A DNA stretch of 64,000 nucleotides from Reticulascus tulasneorum (Eukaryota > Ascomycota > Sordariomycetes > Glomerellales > Reticulascaceae): the NCBI GenBank assembly GCA_001557505.1, contig LSAX01000008.1, positions 1,798,001 through 1,862,000 of the forward strand, written 5' to 3'. How positions within the stretch are numbered: the first letter of the stretch is position 1; each line of letters starts with the position of its first letter. Positions 54,352-64,000 of this stretch are shown here, one piece after another. The notes beneath the pieces were generated by a model, which was given only the letters and a program-made list of their open reading frames with translations, did no database searches and had not been told where the DNA came from. The position numbers and the translations under genes were made by a program.

Positions 54352-55185
54352 TCAGGTATCCTTTTCCATGTAGACTATGGTGCATTCTTTCTTGCAATGC
54401 CACAATCCAACAGGCACTGTTCCAGCCCAGATGCTCCTGAAGCCTCGTCTTTGGTAATATCCTTCATTGCCCAGTTCTCTGATACTAATGAGGACCAACT
54501 TCGGCGCCCCCTCGTCGTTCACTGCGGACTCTTTGGATGCTGTAATCGCTTGATCCTCTCTCAACCGGTCAAGATCAATGCCCACTACTGGACTCGGCAG
54601 TCCCGAGCCTTGTAGCTCTAGGCCTGTAGCCGAGGGGGCACCCTGACGCAGTGCGTGGCGAAGCCTAGACCCGTGGCCGTCACTCGACACCAGCCATTCA
54701 ATCTCCTTCAACACTCGTGCTCCCAGGCCGCCGGCTTGATGATGCGGCGACACCGCAAAGGCAGTGATCTCAAACTTCTTCACTCCTTTCGCCTCATCCT
54801 CACTCGCATCCACCGAGCCGCTACCCAGTACCGCCACGTCCTCCTCCGGCCAATTCGAGCCGGTGAGAATACTGGTCCGCTGCCCGTAGGCCTGAGCATC
54901 GATTTCCTTAAAGTTCTTCACGCTGCCCGTGGCGACCACCTCGCACCGGCTGCCGGAAACCTGTAGGAGAATGACGGCAAAGCCATCGTCGCCGATGATC
55001 TCACCGAACTTCGCGGCATCGGCGAGTCGCGTGTGCGAGGACCCGAAGAGGGTCGGGTGGGCGCAGTATGATTTCGTGTATCCGTCATTAAGAACTGTCT
55101 GGATTGCTTCAAGCAATGGGACATTCGAGGCTGTCGGCTTGACGTGCTGGGGGAGGAGAAGGACGGGCTTGATGGTAGAGGCCAT
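54352..55185 (-). CDS. GNAT-family N-acetyltransferase
   Basis: A single exon of 277 residues. The acetyl-CoA motif reads FEITAFAVSPHHQAGGLGARV (loop QAGGLG at 150-155), after a long insert at 110-135. The C-terminal part, EGYYQRRGFRSIWAG, matches the last strand-helix of GNAT enzymes. The substrate cannot be assigned. No signal peptide. It converges with NOP9 with about 80 bp between the stops. Confidence 0.85.
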   Translation of the reverse strand: MASTIKPVLLLPQHVKPTASNVPLLEAIQTVLNDGYTKSYCAHPTLFGSSHTRLADAAKFGEIIGDDGFAVILLQVSGSRCEVVATGSVKNFKEIDAQAYGQRTSILTGSNWPEEDVAVLGSGSVDASEDEAKGVKKFEITAFAVSPHHQAGGLGARVLKEIEWLVSSDGHGSRLRHALRQGAPSATGLELQGSGLPSPVVGIDLDRLREDQAITASKESAVNDEGAPKLVLISIRELGNEGYYQRRGFRSIWAGTVPVGLWHCKKECTIVYMEKDT

Positions 55186-55862
55186 GTTGGACTTACCTGA
55201 GGACGAGCTCCCGGTTCTTTCAAGCCTTGTTTCTCGAGGGCTGAGTCACGAATTATTGGGTGATGCCTAGTGTTGTGGTTGGAGGAAGAGAAAACAAGAC
55301 TTAGTTGAAGGCCGACTCCGGAGTTCAAAACGTACCGAGAGCTGGATCCGCTCGGCCCCAAATCCTCCAGGCACTGGCGTGACGGCCGATTTGACGACCC
55401 GCGATCGGACCGTCTACCAATATCTGGACAGCTCGGCCGAGGACCCATATGAAGATCCGACAAGACTTCTTGGATGCTCTTTGGGAGTCTGAACCATTGG
55501 CGACGATAACCCGCGTGCATTCCAATGTTTAGATAAGGTAGTGAAGGGAATCATGGTTATGGCACAGAGCCATCATCCACTTACACAAGAAGCATGCAGA
55601 GTTCGTGCCAGCTCCCGCGCACCAGCCGCTCACCTTGCCGTTACGACCGCGTCTGTTTCGAGCTGACGGTGAACACTCGTTCTTGCCTTTGGGCAACGTG
55701 GGACATTATCCGATGGATCTTCGAGCTCTCATTTCGTCCGATTCACCACAACCGCAACCCAATAATCATCGCATCACGCACACCACAAACATCCATCTCC
55801 CACCAAAAAGAACGCCCATAGCACATAGTCTCTGCTAGCTACATTCATTGAGAGCTACTAAA
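55186..55862. promoter_or_regulatory. Divergent intergenic region
   Basis: About 680 bp between divergent starts of the GNAT gene and the small charged protein; nothing recognised. Confidence 0.45.
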
Positions 55863-56242
55863 ATGGACAGATACGATCTGGAGAAGAGACGTGGAGTGTT
55901 GGCCATTACGATGGCGAGGTTGGTCGGAGCCGGACTTGCTGCCACTCTCTCCAAGGACTTGGCTGGAGGATTCAAGAAGCAGCCAGACTTGACCGTGCCA
56001 GACGACCAAAATGCTCCTGCCCAGGAACCAGGTGTCCCCGAACCGACCGAAAAGGCCAAGGTGGAGGAGACGCAGCCAGAGCCAAAGGAGCCAGCCAAGC
56101 CTGCGTCGGCTAGCGACCTAGAGAAGCGCACCGGCGGCAAGCTTCAGCAACCATACGGCAAGAAGCGCATCATCGTATGTATCTGGACGCTCTGTTACCC
56201 GTGGTCTGGCGATGGAGTGCTTGGCTAACTCATGAACAGTAA
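55863..56242 (+). CDS. Small charged protein, stop created at a splice junction
   Basis: From the ATG at 55863, 104 residues run to KKRII, where a GTATGT donor (56175) begins a 65-bp intron. The acceptor CAG ends at 56239, and the next bases are TAA, so the spliced protein stops exactly at the junction. If the intron is kept, 18 more residues are read, ending at 56228. The N-terminal 35 residues are amphipathic (VLAITMARLVGAGLAATLSK). The middle is Pro/Glu/Lys-rich. No family recognised. Confidence 0.55.
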
Positions 56243-57184
56243 AGTGGAGAACGAGCTGGGGATCAGTGAGCAGCTGTCAAAGAGACGTGACCACCCTATG
56301 ATCAGTAGGCAAGTTTCTATCAGTGTATGTGATACCCAGTTAAAGTACAGCTTGGAGTTTCCGAAACTAACCTTGTTGGCCAGTGTATCTGTTGACTCGC
56401 GACACTTTGCGCCAAGCTTCGCAACCGAAATGGCACAGTATTGTTATGTCTTTGGGAAATTCACTCGAGCACAAACGGGACGGATTGCGAGACACGTTAA
56501 ATTCAGTTCAGGACTTGTGATTGCATTCAAATTCTCTGCATACGTTTCCTTGTCTTTCGTGGCTTGCTTTGTACCCGGGAGATCACTCGTGCCTATCACC
56601 GCCACATGTGCTCACATCCCTTCCACTCAGCTTTCGGCCAAAGGAACAAGCCCCAATCCGCCTCCGCAGCCCTCAAACTCATCTTCTCCTCAACGTTCCA
56701 CCAACAACAGGAATCTTGCCCAATTCTTCTCAGTGCGAAAACCCTAGCCGTTGAAGTTTGATGGAGCAATTATTCCATGCTCCGTCCTGCGCCGCAAACC
56801 GCAGACATATTTGCCCCTTCCCGTCGTGGGATGTCAAGATACTTGTACAATCTTGGATAAAAGCGTAAAAAACACCTAAAACTTCCGTTCCTGACCACAG
56901 CCCACAATATTTCTGCTCGATATCAAAGCCGTATTCGCCATATTTCCCATCCGTGGGGGTATCTCGTGTCCTTGATATGCGTTGCTACTTTTGAAGACCC
57001 CGTGCCAATGTAACTGAAAACTCTAAAAAGTCATGCTCATGAACCACACAGGGTCCTTGTTATCGTACTCGTGATATTTGTCCGTCTCCTCCGATCTGTT
57101 CTTCGTGTGAGAACCCCCCTTCGTTGTTGATCAATTATTAAGTTCCACAAGTTGTATCGCGACAACTGCGTTCTGCTTTGCTCA
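56243..57184. other. Convergent intergenic region
   Basis: About 940 bp between two 3' ends. It may include a long 3' UTR of the small charged protein. No supported frame. Confidence 0.45.
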
Positions 57185-58428
57185 TTATATGGGTGCGTCG
57201 GTCGTGAGGTCGCCGCAATCATAGTCAACAAGCGACTCCCACGAGTCGCCTCCGGCCGGAGTGCCGTTTGTGGAGCGGTGAGTCGGGGCGTCAAACTTGG
57301 TGTAGGGATTGAGATTGTTGGTGAAGAACTCCTCCGATGGCATGGTGTTGTCTCCCCGATATTCGGATTTGATTCCACGAGGCGCCGAGTCATCGGTGTA
57401 GTATTGCATGGAGTTCATCGGTTCGTTTCCGAAGAACGAGTAGTAGAGCGGGTCGTTGGGATCGATGTTTGGCAACATCATCTTTGCGTCCATGGGGAGC
57501 TCGGCGGTGAAGGATGAGTCCGATGAGAACATTGCGGGATCCATGGCCGCCATGGTAGGGAATGAAGACATGGACTGAGATCGAGAAGCCTGCTCCATGG
57601 TCGAAGTAGAACCAGGTGTGAGAGCCGGTGGTGAGGTGGCATCTCGCATGGTGCTGGTGTCAGATGGCGATCTGATCGAGTGGGCATGGGCCTGGTACTG
57701 TGGTTGCTGGAAAGGTAACTGCTCGAAAGTGGGAGAGATTGGGCTCGTTACCACGGTGTCGGCCTGCGAGGTTTGACCATGGACTGGGCCGTAGTATGCG
57801 GAGTTTGACAGTTTCTGTGACAGCTGCTGGGCATGCTTGTTCGCATCGGGGAATTGCTCGGCGAACATCTTGTTGATTGGGTTCTGGAGCCAATCCTCGT
57901 TGGCCATTCCCGCGGCAATACTCGCCATCGCCACTCGATTCGCCAGATAGGCATTCACTCGGTAGTTCATAGTCGGAGAGTTGGTCTGGAGGTGCGCAGC
58001 CAGCATCCTGTAGGACCGGGGCATGTCGTCTTCCTCTTCCTCGTACATCTCTTCGGCCTGGACAATCTGCTCGGAGATCTTGAAGCCCTTGCCGGTCCTC
58101 TTCTTGTGGATCTCGCTGGCCATCCGTGCGGACTGTACTCTGGCTTCAATGCTGCGGTCTGCTCTCCGGGAAGCAGCGATGTAGGCTCGCTCTTGGTTCT
58201 CCTCGTGAGATCTCTCGGTCTGAAGGGCACAGTCAGTTAGGTTGATTTCTCAATGGGCGTCGACTGGGGCTGTGGATAGGGTGTGGGCAAAGCATGGTAT
58301 GGCCTGTAAGCAGCCTGGAGCGGAGGGGGTGAATAAGTGACAGACTAAAGCCGTACCTTTTTGTGCATTTTTTCTACACCCATCGCAGCGGGGGTAACGT
58401 TGCTTGCGTCTAAAGACCTCTTCGGCAT
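57185..58428 (-). CDS. Probable nuclear regulator, Ser/Met-rich
   Basis: Exons 58357-58428 and 57185-58219 (137-bp intron) give 368 residues. A conserved segment at 25-100 reads HEENQERAYIAASRRADRSI, then EARVQSARMASEIHKKRTGK, then MYEEEEDDMPRSYRML, an arrangement shared by uncharacterised ascomycete proteins. The rest is low-complexity, rich in Ser, Met, Pro, Asn and Gln, with several acidic patches, as in transcription activation regions. No DNA-binding fold is recognised. The long gene-free DNA upstream fits a tightly regulated gene. The transcription-factor idea is an inference. Confidence 0.72.
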
Positions 58429-61400
58429 GACGACGGCCACTTGGGAACTTGGCCGAGATATAGAGGTGGTGATCGAGTGAGATTCAAGATCACAATACTG
58501 TGTTACGGTGTCCAAGCGGGGGACTCTGTTCGACGGCGGGTAGCTCTCGAGTGACTGGGCGGGGGCGATGGTCCACGAGTGGCTTAGGTGACCTTACGAA
58601 TGTTCGGTAAGTCTTGAAGTTATTTGGACAATAGAGGGCACGATTGAAAGGTCTCGTGTGAAGTTCCAGTTATCAGACTTTGGAAGAATCCGAGATGAGT
58701 GGCGGCCGTAAGTAAGTAAGTATTATTATGATATCAAAAGGTGTGTGAAACCAAGAACAGGGAGGCTTTTGGTGGGAATGTGGCTATTTTCGAGACTATA
58801 TACGGGGTGCTGGGTGTCACGACAAGGAATAAACAGTTTGGGCTAGGTAGGCAATGAGTTGACACCAGCAGCAGCGCCGCCCCCCCTGCCGGGCTGCCCA
58901 TTTCGCAAACGCTTCCCAGTTTGTGTGGCATTGCTGGCGGCGCGAACATGGGAAAGCGGTCTTCCTGATGTTTTCGATCGCTAGGCCGATCTCCCAGAAT
59001 TTCTGACGCGGAGATCGATCTCGATGAAGAGAATAATTGTTAGTGGATGTGGGGCCGCGGAGGTACCTCGAGAGTAGCCCGTCACACCCACCTACGGTTT
59101 CAGTGGACTGGCCCTAGCTGGAGCCTGCTAGAGCCTGCTGAAGCCCACCCGAAAGAAAGGGCAAAACAACCGGGAGACAAGGGTGCCTTTTGGCCATTAT
59201 TAGGAAGACAACTCAGAATACGTCCGTACCTCTGGCGCCAATGGACATCCCAGCGGAGCGGTTAGCCAAGGGACGCACACCTTCTCCTCCCCATCCCATC
59301 CACGGCCCGAGAACCTGTGGAGATTATATGAGCTTTTTCTGTGAACATGCCATTGAGATGACCATTTCAAGATTCCTTGTCGCCCCATGGCTAAAAAAGT
59401 TTTGTTGTGGAATGGCTTCATTTGGGGCCTCGTTTCCCACCCTTCGACGCGGGGGAAGAGCATGTTTCGACAGATCAACAACATCTGGGAGACCACAGCT
59501 CCAGACTTGGGTCCGGGACCATCGACCAGGCCATTGGCACGAACCTCTTGCGTACCAAGTCATAATGCCTGCGGCACATCTACGTACGTACGCAGCAAGC
59601 TGGAAAGTAGGTTCAAGCCAGTATCAACCCCACACGACTGCGCACGGCCAAGGCGATGGGGGAGGGATGGATGAGATGGATGTGGATCCAACGTTTCCCT
59701 CTCCCCCCTAGAACCTTTGTCACATGGCGCTTCTCTCTGTGCAGCTTGCTCAGCTCGACCTGTCGGGGTCTTCCGTTCTGGCATGGTGGCATGCTCGAAT
59801 CGCTGGGAAACGATGGGGCTCCTGATATCTCACCCACATCTTCGAAGCTGTAGCACCTGCGTTCCAAGTTTACTGTGCATGCGGGCCAATAGTCGCACCA
59901 CCGGCCCACCAGTGGGGGGCATCAAATCAAGGAGCCTACACCACACCAATTCAGCTCTCCGATTTCCTGCATCCTCGTTGCACTATGTAGGAAGAAGCAA
60001 GCAAAAGGGGGGTGGAGGAATGGGAGGACTGTATCTCTCGATCCAGCGTCGAGGACATGCCATCTGCATCGCAATCTTGTTTCCGCCATGCTACTGCTGC
60101 TACCGGAGGCATGTTTGATGTTTTGTGTAATTAATCTGCGTAGGTATATGCACACAATTACAGCACGGCGGCATGGCGTGTGGCAGGGATGCCGCAGCGA
60201 TTGCAAGTGCTAGCGACGGCTAGTGCGGATCGCAGCGTCGCCGAATTCGATCCGATACCTTGCCACCATCGTTATCATCGGTGTTTGCTGTTTGACTTCG
60301 GGGCTCGCAAGTTACGGGAGGCCGAAAACCACCCCACGTCCCACCATCCAGCATCGAATCGACCATGCTAATGAGGCAATTGCTTGGAGAGGGATTCTAG
60401 CTTCAGCCTCTGGAAGTAATCTTCTGCAGAGAGTTCTCCGATCTCTGGCCAGTTCGGCTTACCAAAGGACTAGGGCTTCTTCACCCATCTCACGTTCCAA
60501 GCTGTCTGTTTAATTGGATGAGAAGAACATTCAGGATGGCCTGGCCTAGCTTTCGGAAACCAGATTTTGATGGCACATACTGCACCTACCAAAGTTTACC
60601 GATGCAGAGGCTGCAGCACGTTCCTCCAATCTCGCGATGGCCATGGATGCATGCTGGCGCTGCTGCGATCACATCCTCTCGTTCTCGCGTCCCATGCCGC
60701 TTGATACTGTACCCCGCTCTGGATGGAAAGGTACTATGGGATTACGCTAACATACATTCAAGGTTTTAGTGTAACTCTGATGAGAGAGAGCGAATCCAAA
60801 GAGGGGTGGGGACGCTTTGCATAGCCCCCCTCTCCCCAAGGAGCGCAACGATGCCCTTCGGTCTTTCACGGCTGCTTCGGGCGATTGACCCTCAGTAATG
60901 TATGAACTTCCTAGCCAATCCCAAAAAAGCTTCATTGCATAGAGTCGAGCTTCAAGCACCAGGAAATCAACGTTTGGTTCGCCTTTTGCTCCGGTGCAAA
61001 ACCTCGAAAAGTGACGTCACAAAGCATCAGCGTGGCTAGTGGGTGATGGGTAACTTTAAGTAGTTTGTGCCACAAACATCAGTGGCTTGACAAGGAGACT
61101 AGAATACCACACTTGGGACCACGATTCGAAGGTGAGAAGCAGAGGAACACGTTCATCGACAAGGACGTGCACAAACAAATCAAAAAGTGGTCACCGGGCT
61201 GATTCCATTGGCTGCCAGCAGGTTCTGTTGAGGTGCCATCGGAGAGGAGTCTCCGCCACAACTTGCCCAAACCTGCCAACGACACGCAGGAATGAAGGAA
61301 TACTTCAAGATACATCAAGCTCTTAACAGTCCCCACCACCAGTCGCTTCCACATGCTCTGCATTCATCCTTGAAGACTCTTCACCAGCCACAGTTCTCCT

Positions 61401-64000
61401 CACACGCCACGGCCACCCGTGCCTTCCCCATAGTGTCGAACCACCTCGGCATTCCACTCCCCATCCAAATGACACGTTTCTGCATTGGCCAGGCGCCAAT
61501 CAGCAGCCATCTTCCTTGGGCTGCACTGAACCTTCTCAAGAAAGGACCAAACAGTCCGGCCCCCACCTGGGAAAGCGAAATCCCATCCCTCCTCAACATG
61601 GCATTTGTCTTCCCCCCTCAATGAAGTTAAAACGTCACCCATCGGACGGTGTTTACGCCGAGCCCTTAGCGTGCACAACCTTCCCCATTTTATGACGTTG
61701 CCCTTCGAGCTTGAGAAACATGCGATAAGGTCAATCTCGAGATAGCCAATAGCCAAATTCTATTGATCTTGACGGTTCGATTGCCACAAGTCACACTAGG
61801 GATGTCGTGGTTCTTTGCAACAGAGGAAACGATGCTCGTGGGAACCTCTCAATCCCCATCTGGCGGTTCCAGCTGCTGTCTCCCCATCATGCCTGATCTG
61901 GCCAAGTGGACAACGACATATGATCTCCTAATAAATAACACCCTATGGATGATTCCAAAGAACGCACGGCACCTGCGCGCGATCTTTCCCTCTTCCAGCC
62001 TTCCAGGTATGCTTAGCATGTGTTCCTAGATTTTCGCCCCGCTTGGGGAGATTCCACCAAGCAAACCCTGCGTGAGCCAAGACTTCGATCTTGGCAGAAT
62101 CTTTCTCTGCGACGGTAGAAATTCGCATCTCTCAGTTTTTTCGGTCTTCGGGATCGTCACTGCTGTGTTTGCGAGTGAGAGCCGCATTCATTTGTAATCG
62201 TTACAAACTTAGTTTTTTCAACTGATGGCAAGTCGAGCCGCGGTGAATTCTGTACAACCCTTACAGGAGACGAGCCGCCTCGCCCAGCACCACTAGGCTT
62301 AGCTTCAACCGGGATGGCACTTGTCGATTTGAGCCAACGCATGGTCTGCTATCGAGGTTTTCTTATCAGCCAGCTATGTACTCCCTAAATTCTCGGCAGG
62401 AACCCATCCCGCCGCTACGTCAGGGGACTCGGCATCGACCCTTTTCGTTGAAATCGCTTCCAAGGAGTTGGTTTCCTCATGAGCTAAGGGGAATCTAGAT
62501 TTGCCACCAACATCCGCCCCGCCAATGCTTCTTGTGCTAGTGTTCTGGAGGATCCGGGTCTTTACTGTGTAGTCGGCGGCCAAAGGCAGATGCCGAGCAG
62601 CCAATAACCGGCTTGATCTGAGGCTCAGGTCCCCGCGGATGCTGGCTTTGGAATCTCCGGGTCCGTCTCGGCATCGTCTGAACTTGCTACCGCATGGAAT
62701 GGCCGGTATTGCCGACCGCAGCTTGGCTGGGCTGCTGGATGGAGAGTTTGAACACAGCTGGGTTCCTCAACTGTCTCGACTGAAGCCATCGCCCTGTGCA
62801 CATTGCTATTGCATCTCATCAGACCTTCTCATTTGAACGCTTTCTTCCTCTGGGTTCGGCTGGCCGCATGCCTCTGGCGGTATACTACTTGAGAACCTTG
62901 CCAGTGGTGCGAGTGCTTTCTCTAAGGGAAATGGCGTGGGCCGGACTGTCTGTGTCCCACATCCGCTCTGCTTCATTTCCAAGAGAACCCCGATGGCGCT
63001 CAAAGGGTAGGCGGGATAATCCGCTCGTCTTTCACACGCCTATCCAGTGCAACCTCTGCCCCATACCCAGCCCTAGTAGGTCTGGAATCTTGTGGAGGCT
63101 TCAGCCCATGACTAGGTCATGGAAGATGCCGTTCTGGCACTAAATACACACTAGCAATAGCATTTCGCAAACTCATCTCCCAGAATGAGGAATGGCTTCG
63201 AACCCTAAATGAAATTCTCGCTCTCAATACTGCAACGCCACGGGACGAAGCCACCAGCCATGGGCCTTGAGGGCCTCGTGCGAATAGTTCCGTGCTTTCT
63301 ACGGGAATGGCTTGTTTTGTTGTCTTGCTTCCATCTGTCTGTTTCTTTGTCAACCGGGCCGTTCGAGAAGACTATTCTCCAGCAACATCGGGTAATTCCC
63401 TCGCTAAATCACTGTCTGGCCTTTGGCATGATATGTCTCATCGCTCCTCAACCGAGATGGTTCCAGTCAGTGGGAAAGACCATTCCAGCCCGCTGCCCTC
63501 AGGTTTTTGTCTCATTGAGATTCCGAAGGTTATATCGAGCTAGGCACCGGAAGCATGCGAGATGGTCAGGAGCTAGGTCTAGATTGGTATGCTACACCAT
63601 CCAACTATCTAATCTCCTGCAGCGACGCAACTTGTTCCTTATGTACTCTACTGTAAGTCCATCTATCGGCAAGGACCCGTTCCATTCCTTGTTTCGCAAC
63701 GTCCATCGGTGAAAACGGAGGCTGATTGGGACTGTTAGCGCCCTAGCCGTGGGACTGACTAGCGCGTGGTCGAGAGAATGCCCTAGCGTCCAAGACGAGC
63801 AGACTGAATTTGTTCATCGCCGATCGTTGATGAAAGGGTAGCACATGGGCCGTTCACCTCGGTTTCTAAACTAGACAGCTCCTTGAGGCTACGTCGAACT
63901 CGTCTTACCCAGATAAACACTGGAAAAGAGATCCGGTACACTGGGTTGCCGAGCAGGACCTACGGCGCTCAGAGTTTAAGCTTCAACCACACTTCACCAA
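58429..64000. promoter_or_regulatory. 5.6-kb gene-free region
   Basis: No frame here has a recognisable domain; the longest (63209-63712, 59190-59711) look like chance. Base composition is similar to the genes, so it is not an AT-rich RIP desert. It lies upstream of the nuclear regulator, and it may hold a very long promoter or 5' leader, non-coding RNA, or small spliced genes I cannot see. Confidence 0.45.

Noticed and set aside
59190..59711. 173-codon plus-strand frame
   Set aside because: No domain, and several competing frames cover the same region.
63209..63712. 167-codon plus-strand frame near the window end
   Set aside because: No recognisable domain or splice context. Its length is within chance for this composition.
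1..64000. tRNA, rRNA, CRISPR and intact transposon signals
   Set aside because: By eye I found no convincing A-box/B-box pair, no rRNA-like block, no spaced direct-repeat array, and no transposase or reverse transcriptase frame. A covariance-model scan would be decisive for tRNA.

Overview
The window looks like nuclear DNA of a filamentous ascomycete (Pezizomycotina). The reasons are many short spliceosomal introns (about 50-115 bp, GTRNGT donors, YAG acceptors), gene families typical of the group (a HET-domain protein, a DIM-2-type cytosine DNA methyltransferase, a DUF7923-like CCCH protein, F-box proteins, a small secreted protein) and ascomycete-style core genes (SLD2, SPC34, NOP9). A class such as Sordariomycetes is plausible, but I cannot fix genus or species. 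I found 26 protein-coding genes or candidates on both strands, most rebuilt by joining exons whose reading frames agree across the splice sites. I saw no rRNA, tRNA, CRISPR array or intact transposon.

Layout. 0-5 kb: a flavin monooxygenase, two hypothetical proteins and a membrane protein. 5-12.7 kb: a housekeeping block with SLD2 (replication initiation), a RING/TOPORS-like ligase, a DsbA-like oxidoreductase, SPC34 (DASH kinetochore complex) and a CCCH zinc-finger protein. 13.6-17.5 kb: a single-exon DIM-2-type DNA methyltransferase with a tandemly duplicated N-terminal segment. 18.6-20.5 kb: an F-box-like protein with an acidic repeat tail cut by a stop codon. 20.7-26.8 kb: accessory genes (a P450, a sulfotransferase-like P-loop protein, a DUF3632-like candidate and an orphan). 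27.5-33 kb: a DJ-1/PfpI protein, a 2-haloacid dehalogenase, an HNH-type zinc protein and a HET-domain protein. 34-43 kb: a four-TM protein, a 65-residue secreted protein, an AMMECR1 protein and a yapsin-like protein with altered catalytic motifs. 44-58.4 kb: a Ras-like GTPase without a CaaX box, a PLP decarboxylase with a GC-AG intron, a secreted DJ-1-like protein, NOP9, a GNAT acetyltransferase, a small charged protein and a Ser/Met-rich probable nuclear regulator.

The genes do not form one obvious pathway. The nearest to a metabolic cluster is the same-strand P450/sulfotransferase-like pair. Two long gene-free stretches stand out: 3.8 kb upstream of the Ras-like gene and 5.6 kb upstream of the nuclear regulator. 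They look like extended promoters or 5' leaders, or hosts of non-coding transcripts. I found no clearly new multi-gene system. The most unusual items are the yapsin-like protein with DTT/DTA in place of DTG/DSG, the nonsense-truncated F-box repeat tail, the GC-AG intron, and an intron whose removal puts a stop codon exactly at the exon junction.
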